Assembly: GCA_949126835.1 (NCBI GenBank)
Contig: OX421497.1
Span: 21,783,409-21,847,408, forward strand
Direction of reading: 5' to 3'
DNA length: 64,000 nt
Source: Anisus vortex
Taxonomy: Eukaryota > Mollusca > Gastropoda > Planorbidae
A program made the position numbers and the translations under genes. The notes beneath the pieces were generated by a model. It searched no databases. It was not told where the DNA came from and saw nothing but the letters and a program-made list of their open reading frames with translations. Shown here in pieces: positions 1-14,600 of the stretch (position 1 is its first letter; each line of letters opens with the position of its first letter).

Positions 1-32
1 TCCGAATTTACCATTGCCAAATTTACCGAGCA

Positions 33-242
33 CCACTATAGATACAGACATCCAGGCACCGGGTGGTTCTGAGTCGGGGTTGCTACGTCCATTGCTTTCT
101 CTCCACCGAGACCCTGTGGCCTCTCGACAGTGCAATGGGTCTCGGATCGACAGCGGGAGCTGTCCCCCATGCGTTCGCCCGCCGGTGTATTCTTAATGGT
201 AAGGTATCGGCGGTTTACAGACGTCGCCAGTCTTTGAGGCCC
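33..242 (-). repeat. Dispersed repeat, homologous to 43500-43725 in inverted orientation
   Basis: Read on the minus strand this matches 43510-43725 closely: shared blocks include ACACCGGCGGGCGAA, CATGGGGGACAGCTCCCGC, GAGAGGCCAC and ACCCGGTGCCTGGATG. The copy at 43.5 kb extends further, to a hairpin-like CGAAAGGCTCG end near 43946. Short open frames on both copies share NHPVPGC but are interrupted and match no family I know. It could be part of a retrotransposon UTR; the family is unidentified. Confidence 0.6.
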
Positions 243-260
243 ATGGGTACAGAAGTGAAC

Positions 261-379
261 CACAGGACCAGCCAGCCTCATTATGTACTCCACAGGACCA
301 GCCAGCCTCATTATGTACTCCACAGGACCAGCCAGCCTCATTATGTACTCCACAGGACCAGCCAGCCTCATTATATATA
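261..379. repeat. 30-bp minisatellite, about 4 copies
   Basis: Units start at 261, 291, 321 and 351 with cacaggaccagccagcctca; the period is exactly 30 bp and copies are almost identical. It lies about 270 bp past the B4GALT stop codon in gene direction, next to the 49-bp array. The minus strand reads an in-frame repeat of MRLAGPVEYI, which I regard as chance. Confidence 0.9.
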
Positions 380-391
380 AAAGACGGCGCA

Positions 392-682
392 AGACTGACC
401 TGATACTAGAGCCCACTAGTGATGAGAGTTTCATTACTAAAGACTGACCTGATACTAGAGCCCGCTAGTGATGATAGTTTCATTACTAAAGACTGACCTG
501 ATACTAGAGCCCGCTAGTGATGATAGTTTCATTACTAAAGACAGACCTGATACTAGAGTCCACTAGTGATGAGAGTTTCATTACTAAAGACTGACCTGAT
601 ACTAGAGCCCGCTAGTGATGATAGTTTCATTACTAAAGACTGACCTGATACTAGAGCCCACTAGTGATGAGAGTTTCATTGA
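392..682. repeat. 49-bp minisatellite, 6 copies, includes the B4GALT stop codon
   Basis: The word gacctgatactagagccc recurs at 397, 446, 495, 593 and 642 (with one divergent copy at 544), a 49-bp period. The copy nearest exon 6 (about 642-682) contains the last codons (NETLITSGL) and the TAG stop; the other copies follow in the 3' UTR direction. Confidence 0.92.
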
Positions 683-798
683 TAAATACTGAAATTCTTA
701 GATGTGTGGGAAGCTCCTCTACACCCTGGACTGTGTAGATCAGACTGTTCAAACCATCTTTAGACATTCGCGTAGAAGTTGTCTTCAACAAGCCGAAT
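651..798 (-). CDS. B4GALT: B4GALT-like exon 6: C-terminal exon and stop
   Basis: The acceptor is ctgtttcacag|ATTCGG at 799. The frame reads FGLLKTTSTRMSKDGLNSL, then IYTVQGVEELPTHLRISVFI and NETLITSGL, ending at the TAG at 653-651. DGLNSL followed by a V...Y/LP..L.I.V pattern is the standard C-terminal end of B4GALT enzymes. The last codons and the stop lie inside the first unit (in gene direction) of a six-copy 49-bp minisatellite, so the 3' UTR begins with repeated copies of the C-terminal coding sequence. No polyadenylation signal could be assigned with confidence. Confidence 0.9.
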
Positions 799-3700
799 CT
801 GTGAAACAGATCAAACAGAAAATACTTTATATTCAAATGGTCTGGAGACAATTATGTCTATTTACTTATATATACACATTCACAATCATATTTATATATT
901 TATTGCCAAACATATCAAACTGTAATTGCCTAGCACTGTAAACAATAAACAACTTAGGATATTACAATGGACATGGTTCGCAAAAGTGATAACTACTATA
1001 TAATAATAATAGGGTGCAGTAAACAAAGCAGAACAAGACAAGCAATTAGAAATGAGATTAGGGTAAGGGCCTAACTACGTATATCTTCTTTTTGTTTATA
1101 CTTTGATATCAAATCAAATAGTCAATAGCCAAATTATTAACAGGTTGCATAAACTAAAGACTTCATTCTACATATAGGGCCTACAGCTCACTGTGATTAA
1201 TATCTAGGCAGTGTCTATACGTCCGCCGGACGTATAGCGCGGGAAATATACGTCCGGCGACCGGACAAAATATTGCGGGAGATATTCTTCCGGCGAGCAC
1301 GTCACGTGACCGCCGGACACATTCGGAATTTGGAAGATATTATTCCGGCGGGCTTGTTATTTGACCACCCAACTACAAGTACAAACGAGAGACGTAGAGC
1401 GTATTGATATTAACATATTTATAAAGAAACGGACATTATGCCTAATAGTCTAATTATTAGTTTAATACTTTGAATGGATACATTGAATGAGATTGTTATG
1501 TCCACCCACATTCATAGTAGGCTAAATGAATGGCTTATCGTAATTGAAATTGTAGCGCAAGTCAAGATGTTTACTAATGACTTTATTAAACTACTTTATA
1601 AATTGTTTGGTAATGACATTTAACACGTTTTCTAAAGAAATAGGCTAGACATTAGGCCGGCCTAACAGTCGAATTTTTTATTTCTTTGATACTTTGAATG
1701 AAATTATGTCCACCCACATGAATAAATGAAGGGTATTCTCGTATTGAACTAAAAAAAATATCTCGTTGTACTGTATTTGAATTTAAAAAAAAATTTAAAA
1801 AAATGTGATAGCTGGAGTCGAACCTGCGACACTCCGGTTGCCAGAACACGCTACTGACCACTAGGCCACGATACCTTGATTGTATCACACAATAGATAGT
1901 AATTAAGCAACTTGAACAAGAATAAACGATTATGCGCATGCGCCAGAAGCCGTGTGCTTTTTAAAAAAAATTTGGTCGGTCACGTGACTTGGGTCGCCAG
2001 ACGCGCAGACACTCCGTAATATCTAATGAAGACTTAGATACTTAGATCAATCTAAGGGTGGGTAAAGTTCGACATGTGGGCTGGATACGGCCTGCCACTA
2101 CTTTGCTTACGACTTACCAGTGCCTCCTGGAGTTAAATACTAAACATAATTTATAGTTAAAGGCTATATAGGATTCTAATGATAATAACACATAGCATTG
2201 ATCCAACATGTTTTTCTAATCATATGGCCCAGTAGCCATGGACATTCTGAGACACAAAGGAAAAAAAAACATGCGGACCAAAGACGTAGATGGTAATGTA
2301 GACAAGCAGAAGATACAAATTTAGGATGTCAAGAGGCAGCCATCAAAAGTAGCCCCAGTTCAACATTGCAGCACTAGCTCTGAGGAAAAACTGACCCAAA
2401 GATAGCCTGTCTGCCTTGCCCTCTGTATACCATTTTAAAACATTACAAAAATATTCATTTAATTCACTTCATGGAAATGAAATTAAATAACCCATATAAA
2501 GGGGGGGGGGTAGCAAGGGAGAGGCACCATATGTGTTAGGAGTGTGTTATTTAATTATATAACACTTTATACTTTATATTATACACATTATATATACATA
2601 TTATATACAAGGGGAGGGGAGGGTTTATTTGTGCATCCCCGTTGTTACAGGGAGGTTATAAGCTACATGGATGGACCAATACTATAAACAGCTATGACTA
2701 AATACTATAATTCTATACAAAAGCTAAACTAAGTCACAACAAGCCAACAAAGAAACAGCACACCACTGAATCTTAATTACTAGAATCAACAAACATGTAC
2801 TTAAAAGGCACATAAAACAAAGTTTATTCATCATATCATATATATATATAAATCTCAAAAGGAATATGTATGTATGTGGCTGGCTGGCTGGCTGGCTGGG
2901 TATGTACATACCGCATAATCTTTTTAAATACTGGACATAAAAACGTGAAATTTGCTACAAATATTCTTTGCGTTACGGCGGTGAACACTGTCAAGGTTTT
3001 AAAAAAATTAAAATGACCGCAGTGGTCAGTTTGGCCAAAAAACGCGAAAAAAACTACATATTTTGGGTTCATGTTGAATTTGCCGTTCCAACTTTTTATA
3101 GTTTTTCGATCGATCGCGCTAAAAAAAATAAAAAAAAAGGATGGCGTTGAGATTTTTTTCAGGATGACGTCATCAAAGTTTGCGCAGAGATAGCTAGCCG
3201 GCTTTTCGTTATGACGTCATCAAATTTTGCGTATTCATTTAAAATTAACTTTGCTTCAATGTTTGCTAATGTATTTTATGAATGAATAGAACAAAATATA
3301 TTCACGTTTTAATTCGTGTCGTATACGAAATATAAACTTTTGTAGTTGTTGCGTGCAATCTCATTATAACTGCTTGAGTAGTAAGAGTGTATGTAAACAT
3401 AACTTTTAGCTTTTTCAATTCGTTTGAAGCGGGCGTATACGCATTAAAATCTTTCTAGCGGGAAATATTTCACGTTTCAATTCGTTTCTAGCGGGCAATA
3501 TTTCACGTTTCAATTCGTTTCTAGCGGGCAATATTTCACGTTGCAGTTCGTTTCGGTTGTAACGGGCGTACAAAATGTCATTCACATTTAAATTTGTGAC
3601 GTATACATTGATAAACTTTTTACCGGGCAAGGTTTTATTAATTGCCGTATATATTAACTGTGTAGCGGGCAATCTCATTATAACTCCATGGGTACATAAA

Positions 3701-4254
3701 GTGTATGTAAAATATCATTATGCGATTACATTGAACACAATTTTTTTTTAAAAAAGTTTCTTTTTTGTTTCTTATTGGTTTCATTTGTTATTGTTTTACA
3801 TGTTGAATAGAAAAATTAATTCTAAGTTTGCTTCCAAAGCAACAATAAAAAAATAAATAGCAAAAAACAAAAACAACACAATATAGGTCTGCGACTTAAT
3901 GTTTGTCGTAAAAAAATATATCAAACAATCATTTTTTTTTAAATAAAAGTACTGTCGAATGTTCTTTATCAATGAATAGAACAAAATATATTCACGTTTT
4001 AATTTGCGTCGTAATTTGTAGCGGGCAATTTTTTAACTGTTATAATGGGTAATGGGTAATGATTTTAACGGGTAATTTATGTTGTAGCGGGCAAATAAAA
4101 AATTACCTCACGTTTAAATTCGTGTCGTAGGTCGTGCGGGCAATCTCATTATAACTGCTTGAGTAGTTAGAGTGTATGTAAACATAACTTTTAGCCGGAT
4201 CGGAGGACCGGGCACATACCGGCTTGTATATATATAAATCTCAAAAGGAATATG

Positions 4255-4285
<31 letters not shown>

Positions 4286-7200
4286 GTATGTACATACCGC
4301 ATAATCTTTTTAAATACTGGACATAAAAACGTGAAATTTGCTACAAATATTCTTTGCGTTACGGCGGTGAACACTGTCAAGGTTTTAAAAAAATTAAAAT
4401 GACCGCAGTGGTCAGTTTGGTCAAAAAACGCGAAAAAAACACAACTTTTGATTCACATTGTCTTTGCCAGTACAACTTTTTATAGTTTTTCGTCACAAAG
4501 TTAGAAAAAAAAGGATGCGCTGAGATTATTTTTATGACGTCATCAATCTTTGCGCATGGATTTTATAGCAATGAAGGGACATTTTTCATTCATGTTTAAA
4601 TTGACGTCATCAAACTATGTGCATGGATTTTATTATCTCAACTCAATGACGGGAACAAATTTTCTTCATGTTTAAATTGTCTACGTGCCGTAAACAACAT
4701 AAATTCTTTACACTACCAATACTGTAGTTGATTTTCTTATTCTATCACTACTTTAATACTTTACACTGTGAATACATGACTTAAAGCTAATTAATAATTT
4801 AAAACTTTACAAACATAGGACAAAGCAAATAGATTTAGCATTTTTTTTTCTGTTTCGGGAAGTAATACCGACGCCTTACTAAGCTTATTTAAACGCAGTG
4901 GTCCTGGTTACACTCTATATTTAAGCTTATAATTATATGGCGTCATCAAATTTTGCGTATTTATGCGTTTAAGAAGGGAACACAATTTTGTTTTAATTTG
5001 CGTCGTTATTTGTGGAATGCAATATTTAAATGGTATAAGTTACCGGAAAATACTTTATCCCCGCTTAAGACTATTGTTTATAACTCCATGGGTTATTTTA
5101 TCCAGTTCCGAGAACTGGGCACCTTTAGGCTTATCGCCTAGGTAACTGCCATTGTTTAAATTACCGGGCAATGTTTAAATTACCGGGCAATGTTTATAAT
5201 ACCGGGCAATGTTTAAATTACCGGGCAATGTTTAAATTACCGGGCAATGTTTAAATTACCGGGCAATGTTTATAATACCGGGCAATGTTTATAATACCGG
5301 GCAATGTATAAATTACCGGGCAATGTTTAAATTACCGGGCAATGTTTAAATTACCGGGCAGTGTTTAAATTACCGGGCAATGTTTATAATACCGGGCAAT
5401 GTTTATAATACCGGGCAATGTTTAAATTACCAAGCAATGTTTAAATTACCGGGCAATGTTTAATTTGCCGGGCAATGTTCAAATTGCCGGAACTAAATTT
5501 TTAAAGTTTTAATTCGTGTCGTATACGTTTTATAAACATTATTTCATAAGGGTTTCATTTGTTATTGTTTTACATGTTGAATAGAAAATTTAATTCTAAG
5601 TTTGCTTCCAAAGCAACAATAAATAAATAAATAGCAAATAAACAAAAACAACACAACATAGGTCTGCGACTTAATGTTTGTCGTAAAAACAATATATCAA
5701 ACAATCATTAAAAAAAAAAAGTACTGTCGAATGTTCTTAATCAATGAATAGAACAAAATATATTCATGTTTTAATTTGCGTCGTAATTTATAGCGGGCAA
5801 TTTTGTAATTGTTATAATGGGTGATGAGTAATGATTTTAACGGGTAATTCATGTTGTAGCGGGCAAATAAAAAATTACCTCACGTTTAAATTCGTGTCGT
5901 AGGTCATGCGGGCAATCTCATTATAACTGCCTGAGTAGTTAGAGTGTATGTAAACATAACTTTTAGCCGGTTCGGAGGACCGGGCACATAACGGCTTGTA
6001 TAATATAAAAAGCCCTAATCATTAATCAATTACTAACTAAATTCATAATCACTAATAAATCTCAACTCTACCACGACATTACTCTTAATAAACTCACATC
6101 TACCAAAAACCATAAACTTATACTATAATCTTCACATCAACTCAACATCAAATATCTAATCTACTACACGATAAATCTAAAGCCAATAATAAATAATCTT
6201 CAATGCTACTTATTCCTAGACCGAGATAACATTAAAATACCAGAAAATATTTACAATAACGAAAAAGAGAATACTTAAAAAGATTATATCTAAAAAAAAA
6301 TATCTTAAAAAGACCAACAATAGGCGGGTTATTCGACCTAATGTATAAGAATAAAAATAAGAAAAAGTCAACATTAAGTTAAAGATAACAATAATATTAT
6401 TTACATCAATGCAACAAAGATAAAAAGCCCCTGGACCGGCCACTATTCTGAATTCAATATCGCCGCTCCCCTGGTCCATTTAGTGTCCATCAGTGTAGGA
6501 CGAAAATCTACATGCTATCATAACAATCTGACATAATATTTAACTCATCGTGTTAAATCGTCAAAGTTAAGGTATCAGTAAACAGGTTAGCTTACACATT
6601 TAAGCAACAAAAAAAAACTAATATAAAAGTACTATAAACCCAACTTACGGATACTTAATTGCAACTCTTTCGATGACCACTAATAAAAAGAAATGAATCG
6701 CTGACCGGATGAATTTAAATAGACCTCTAGGATGAAATGACCCATGACGGCAGACCAATCAGATACGAATAGAATAAAATAAAAGACCAATCAGAGTCAT
6801 GCAACCTGTTCCAACTGGACGCAACAACATTACTATAAAATGTTTAAACGTGTGCTCAGTTATAGAACTAAAACGAAGATTTCTAAATAAATAAATACTA
6901 TAACTACAGTAATCTAAATATATATATTTTTTTAAAAACTAGAATATATTTCCTATCAACTAATAATAATTAAATCCCCTAACAAAATCCTAAACTGAAT
7001 TATCTAGCTAAAACGGTCGAGTTTGGCACAAAATGACAACGGAAAGTTACTAAAAAAAACACAAAAACCCATCGTAGACTACCAGTCTACATAAAGAATC
7101 TGTTTCTTATAAATCCATAATATGTATATTTTTTGTGTGTGTTCTTTCTGACAAGTTTATCTTTTGCCATTCATATATTAAAAAAAAAATACAAATGAGG

Positions 7201-8624
7201 AGGTATTAAGTTTCGAACAGAAAATATAACTGAAAATCAAAATAACCATATTGACTATATTTTATAAAAGAGGGGCATGCCATGATTCAAGTGAATTTAA
7301 CACAAATTATATGGTGTTTATGGTATAGTCATTTTTCTAATACTTTAGCCTTCAGAAGAGTTTGCCTTTTGCTACCATCCACATAGAATTATTTTTTTGA
7401 ATCACAAAAGGGCAGTAAACACACATAAGCAGTGTTAATCATTTATGTTGGATATAGGGCAGGGTTTGCCGCCTACTGTCTCCCACGGTACATACTACAT
7501 ACACTACAATTATCTCCCCACCTGCAGAATTCCTCTTGGATCACTAAAGTGATGACCTGCTCGTGATGACGTGATGACACGCTCGTATACCTGCACTGTC
7601 CTTAAAAAAAGACGCCAGCAAGATATGGGTGAATGGTGAAATATTACCACAAGACACATTGTATTCTTGTTAGACTTGGAATACGTAGGGCATACGAATT
7701 CTTAGTTTTTATATTAATCTGTGAAAAGGTGTTCAAGTGGGGCCTTTTTTCATCCAGTCGGCTTCCCCCTAGAGTCAAAACCTGGCTAAACCCACTTCAA
7801 CCTACCACTTTAGAATTAGATCAATCACCCAAGGGTTTGCGTGTCAGTGTAGAAAGCGGTGGGAATGAAAGTGTAAATGTAAAAAAAACATTATGTAAGT
7901 CCTGTAAGTGTCTGTGTACATAGTCTTTGTGTGTCTGGGTCATAAGATACTTACGTTAGATCATTCTTTCTGTCAATGTCTTCAAATAATAAATTATAAT
8001 GTCACAGCGTGACCTTGACATTCTGTCATGTTTTTTCATGCCTCTCTTTCTTGTTTGAAAAAGAAAGACATGTATGTGACTTAACTTATTGTTTGTGTAT
8101 ATGGTCTATTTTACCTTCAGTCTATTTCTAACTTCAGAAATCAGCAGCAAGCTATACACGAATGTCTAAATGTTTGACATTTTAGCCATCATAGAATTAA
8201 TGCATTAACAAAAAAACATTTAACATTACAGCCGTCACGTTTCTGTGAAGAAAACTATAGCTGATTGTGTGACCAACACAATGCCCAACCACATTTACTT
8301 CACCCCGACCGAATGATGTCAGGTACCCAATAAAAAGGTATAATAAAATAAGATAATAAAATATATAATGATACATTATAATGAAATGTATAATAATATA
8401 AGATGACACAATGTATAATCCTACAATATTATACACAACATAAAAATATAAAATAATGTGATTAAATATTGATTTAACTATCGCCCCAAGTGTTTGTTGT
8501 TGTTTTTATATTACATAAGTTCTTCATAAACAGTTCATTTCATTTATGAATTCAAACAAGAACCAATTAATGAAGTTCAAAGTGAGTGACATTCTTCGTA
8601 AAAAAAAATAAACAACTACAAAAA

Positions 8625-8673
<49 letters not shown>

Positions 8674-11600
8674 AATGATAAATAAATACAAAGGCAGAAA
8701 TACAGGTGAGAAAGGTGAAAAGTTAAGGAAGGTGAGAGAGGATGAAGAGAATCAAACAGTTTGACTTCTGACATTCATAATGTGACAAACGTCCTGATAT
8801 TTTGTTACAGGTGGGACAAATGGAATGGGAGGGGGAACTCGATATTCTGAACTTGTTTTAAATTTCTATTTGTTTGCCCTTAATTAATGTTAAACTCACA
8901 ATATAATACATTTTATATAAAATGTATTATATAAAGAAACCGTACAAGTATGTTTAATATAAGACAATACTTTTCATTGGATAAACATGCAACCGCGAGA
9001 CGACAGTTGAAATAGTAGTGCAATAGTTATCTCTGTCACACAAGGCATACACACAGTTGTGCAATAGGTATCTCTGTCACACAAGGCATACACACAGTTG
9101 TGCAATAGGTATCTCTGTCACACAAGGCATACACACAGTAGTGCAATAGTTATCTCTGACACACAAGCTACACAAGGTGTGCAATAGTTATCTCTGTCAC
9201 ACAAGGTGTACAGATTTCGTATTGTTTATTTGTCTCAGCCTATTGAACAGTATGGGAGAGAAATGCGGACTACGAAACTATGGTGCGTAGAGGCTTGCCC
9301 GCGGCGCCCCGAGCACACCCACTTAGGCTACTCCCTGAAGCGTAGCTAGAATATGAAGCGCCCCGCGGACGAACTAAACAAAATAGTACCACTGCACTTT
9401 ACCCATATTTTCCCAAATGTAACATTTGTATCCTCATGTTGGCGCTCCTTTATCTTGTCGCCCACTGACACGTGTCCCCCTCCTGCTCCACCCCCTTTCC
9501 CATTGGCTACACCCACATTGCCCCCTAGTGAAGTTTTTTTTTATTTTTTTTATAGGCCTACTGATATAATATTTGCGCTATCTATTTTGTAAAAAGTCTC
9601 GTGTTTTTCATGATGGCGCAAAACTCGGTTCCTCCTCCGTACTTTTCTTTCGGTTAAATTGCAAAATAGTCCCACGAACGGGATAGAAAAAGCAACCACT
9701 TATAACACGTTATCGTCTATCCATTGTCTGCAGACGTTTATTCTGTCATTAATTTATTATTGTTCTTGGCCGGTTTTTCCTCCGTGTTATCAAATTGGTA
9801 ATGGTAATGGTAATTTATATAGCACTTCTATCCATGCTATTTTAGCATGCTCAGTGCGCTCTAGAAGACTATTAATCTATGAGAGGTTTCACTGCTGCCG
9901 GTTAAGCGCATGTGATAACAACTCAATATTAACGTCATCTAGTCCCAAAACTCCTGTAGGGCGACAGGGATCTGCCGGTGCCGGGGCTCGAACCCGCGAC
10001 GTGTCAAGTGGTTTTTTGGTTGACAGTCTGGTGAGCTAACCGCTAGGCTAGGCTATATATATATAGCGTTAAAACATTTCAATTGATTGAACTATACTGA
10101 GAAGCAGGTGCCGCTACCATATAGATTGTAGCCGGTACATTTGAAATGATCGTATCAAATTCTTACTTTGTAGATGTCGCGAAAACGCCTCCCCCCCTCT
10201 TTTTTTCTCTTTCCCTTACCATTACTGGCGATATTTCAACATCTATAATGAAATATACTTTTTGATGATTGTAGGCGGGCAATCTAAAAGAAGACGGATG
10301 TAGCCGTGACTATATTGAACCATATCGCAGGCAATCTTATTTAGCGCCACAAAGTCTGGACGAACAAAGAAATGTCTTCTTTACACATTCTGTGTATGAA
10401 GAAGCTAAGCATTAGCTAAAGAATTTGACATAACAGAAAAAAAAGAGGTTCTTGCAATTGTAGAAAAAAAAAGGCGGAATACAATCGGGAAACTCTTTAC
10501 ACACTGTAAACTATTAATGTTTAACATTTTGACTCATTGGACCGAATAAGGAATTGCATACATCAAGAAACATTTGTTTAACCCCCCCCCCCCTGGCAAT
10601 GGATCACCACTGTGTATGTATGACTCAAATACGTTGAAACTTAATACATCGTTGAATCACATATTAATAAGCAATAAGTGGAGCGTATATAACGGCGGTA
10701 GTTTAACAAGTCATTTCTATGTATTACTTGTATTCAATAAAAACCCGCGCTGTCGTTAGGGGGGGGGGGGGGGGCGAACTTTAAGGAAAAAGGCCCCACT
10801 TTTAGCAATTTTTCTAGATTAATAGAAGATCTAAGAATTTGAACTTATCAAGTCTTACACGAATACCATGTGCCACAGGATACACACACTGTCTAATAGT
10901 ATTAAAGTATAATAATAACATATGCTTCTTCACGGTCACTTAACGTGTTCGTTTTGCGGTTACATGAGGCACTGCATGCATTGGTCTTTATTCTTACAGT
11001 AGAGAAGTTATTAATTACCGTATATACTCGCGTATGCGCTGGTCAATGACAACATATAAGAAAAATAATCTTAAACTAGGGGTGCAACTTATCCGCGAGT
11101 ATATAAGGTATAACTTTTTGTGAATTTGAGACTTTAAACTTGCTTTTTTAAAATTCCAATCTAAATTTAGTAGGTCTAAGAGTCGGAGTCGGTGCATTGT
11201 TTGCCGACTCCGACTCCAGGTACCCAAAATTTCATGCGACTCCGACTCCTCGACTCCGACTCCACAGCCCTGAGAGGAAGGGCTCCAGCAACTGGTCAGT
11301 AGATTCTCAGAGGTGTGCAAAGAATTTGGCCTAACAATAAGCCTAAAAAGACCAATATTATGAGGCAAGGTACAGAATGCCTCCCAGCCATCTCCATTGA
11401 GGGAAACACTCTGAATGTTGTCGGGGACTACACTTACCTTGGCAGCAACATCTCAAGCTCACTGTCCCTGGAAAAAGAAATTTAAACCAGAATCGGCAAG
11501 GCAGTATCTTTAATGGCAAGGCTCAACCAAAGAGTATGGGATAATGCCCAACTCACTGATAGGACAAAAATCTCTGTCTACCAGGCCTGTGTGCTAAGCA

Positions 11601-14600
11601 CACTCCTCTATGGAAGCGAGACCTGGGCTACATACGCTAAGCAAATAAAGCAGCTCAATAGCTTTCACTTGCGATGCCTGCGCAGGATACTCCACATCAA
11701 ATGGCAGGAAAGAATCACCAATGTGGAGGTGCTCAGGAGAAGCCACATGCTGAGTATAAACTAAATCCTGAGTGAGAGGCGCCTGCGATGGATAGGCCAT
11801 TTCCACAGGATGGGTGCGGAACGCATCCCAAGAGCCCTGCTGTATGGAGAGCTGGCAGCCGGAACAAGAAAGAGAGGTCGCCCTTGCCTGCGTTTCAAAG
11901 ACGTTTGCAAAAAAGACTTATTACTGGCCCGCATTGAGCCCAAAACGTGGGAGAGCCTTGCTGAGGAACGCACCTCCTGGCGGTCCAAGGTGCGCCAGGG
12001 CACTCAAGCTGTAGAAGCCACCCTCACAGAAAGAAGTGAAGAGAAACGAGCCAGGAGAAAGGCGAGAAGCAGAGAAAAAGGAGAGGAATATAGTGCATTG
12101 TTCTTTGCCGGGGAGGAACTTTATGTTGTCTTGTTTGTTGGGCTGATTCATTTCTTTGTACATTTTTCTTACAGTTGTTCCCTTTGCCCATTGATTTAGG
12201 CATTCCTTCTTAAAGCTGTATTGTAGCATGTTGCATAACGTGTTTTAGCTGACAGGTCTTCCATATTGATTCATGTTACCGGTATCTCCATTTCTAGCCA
12301 TTCTGTCAGCTTTTTCGTTGCCAGGCATGCCAAAATGTTCTTGGATCTATTGTAGAGTTATGTTGATGTTCTATGTGCTTATTAGGTAGTCCAATATGCG
12401 TTCTAATAGGATGTTTCTGATCACTACACGTATACGGTCAGGAAAAAGAAAACCAGCGCGCATAGTTCGGTGAGTAAGCCAGACTTGAACCCCACTTGTT
12501 TTTGAGAATGCGAGCAAGCTTAGTCTTTTGAGCTCGGAGAACTAACTCTGATGTACCACACACCACTGATACACAAACGGTTGGCCGTTTCTGGTATCCA
12601 CTGAAGGGTGACCTTCACTCCATACCAAGAGATCAAATCTGAAATAGCCGAAAGCTTACGAGAGAGTCTCTCGGACCAGGTGCTGTCGATGGCCTGTTGC
12701 ATTGAAAGAGCATCATTAGCGACGGCTATATTCCCTTTCACTCCCGAACCATCTACACACCTTTCTTCGATTACCTCGATGGTATGGTATATCTGATGGC
12801 CTCCACCTCTGTCTCGTAGCTGCAGATTGCACGACAGGCCATTAGTAAATGCCATAATGCACGCAGTGTACAGTTTCATGGGCGGTAGCAAGAATCTCAG
12901 CGCAGCTTCTGTTTTCCAACTGCGGGATCTGTCAAGCGCATTCGTATCTCCGCTAGATATGGAGAAATATGTGAAGGAGGCTCCACTCCAATGCCGTAGC
13001 CAGGTTTTGACACTAGGGGGAGCGAAATTTTATTTTAGGAAAAAGGCCCCACTTTTAGCAATTTTCTCAGACTAATAGAATAACTAAGAATTCGTATGTG
13101 TCAAGTGTTATAAGACAACCCTGTGCATCAGGATACAAACACTGTAGGGGACGTCCATTAATTACGTCAACAATTTTTAGGCGATTTTTACCTCCCCCCC
13201 TCCACCTTGTCAACAACTGTTAAACTTTCAGAGACCCCCCTATATAATTACGTCAACAATTGGTTACCCCCCTCTCAAAACAAGTAACACAATTTTAGAC
13301 GCTTGCTTTTATGTTTAAAATAGATTTAAAACGGAAAGGTCTATACTATAATTAATTGTAATACATTTTAAAAATTACTTGTTAAAAAGATTTCTAATTG
13401 ACTATAATTCTCATATGTTTACAATTGTTTTTTACATATAGGCCTACATATTTAATCATGTCTAATTCTACGTTTCACTAAAATAGCTTTTGTTACAATG
13501 TTAATTGTCAAATAGTTGAGGGGGAAGTTGTGCACCAGTGGTAAATTAGCCTTCTATTTATCTAGGGATGTTAACCGAACACCGGATTCCGGTTTTGAAA
13601 CCGAAAACCGGTTTTGATTTTCCAAACCGGATTTCGGTTTCCTGGTTGGGCGGTAGGCCTAATCATTATTTTAAGTAGCACATCCTTTTTTGGGGGGTTT
13701 TGATGGAAATATTTTTAATAAATAATGTTGGATTCACACAAAACAATTCTTGAAATGCCTGGCTAACACTATTTAGTCTTTGATATTGTGTTTCTTTTTT
13801 TCAAAAAAAAAACAACTATGGCTTGCGATAAAAACAACATCAAACCAAATGTTTAGTTACAGTTACAATCCTTTGTGCCAGAAAATTTTGAAAAAACGTC
13901 GTGAACGATGGCTCGTTGTAAACTAAGCAGGAGTGGTGGCAGTACCACTGGATTGTGTACGCATCTGCGTACTAAGCATCCCGAATTAACATAGACATCC
14001 TCTTCATATGCTTTTTAATATCACGGTCAACGATAATCGCAAATTTGATTATCACTATTGAAAGCTATTATCGGTTTTAATCAATTAGCCCAGATTTTTT
14101 TAGTTCTAAAGAATTTTATGTAAAGCGTATGAAATCATATTGTATTCAAAGAAATCAATCTCTTGAATGCCCTGCAAACACTAATTAAATTTGAATTATT
14201 TTTCAAATATACCTACAAAATTACGCACATTAGGCTTTTTCGGCCTGTAACTTGTTACATTGTGCGGGAATGGGGGGGGGGGGGGAGGAGGGAAAGAAAC
14301 CGAAATCCTAGTTTTAACCATATGTTCACTATTCCTTCTTACATTATTGTCCACACACACACACACATTATGTACACATGGTAGTTGCCTTCCCTGCCCC
14401 TCTACCTTGCACTATTTGCCACCCACTCCTTGTAATAATGGCGACACCACTGATACTAATACATTTTTATCTCATTATATTTTTCCAGAAAATTAGAAAT
14501 GAAAACGTAAAAATTACTAAATATGTAGCCTAATCGACCTAATTTTAATATTTCACCTATCATAACGTAGGGAGCAAAAATATATTAGTTTATATATCAG

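Noticed and set aside
261..379. CRISPR-like array
   Set aside because: Direct 30-bp tandem repeats without spacers in a eukaryotic genome; an ordinary minisatellite. The same applies to the other arrays.
1806..1880. Functional tRNA gene on the minus strand
   Set aside because: Box A and B and a T-run are present, but the acceptor stem does not pair and the anticodon arm is not canonical.
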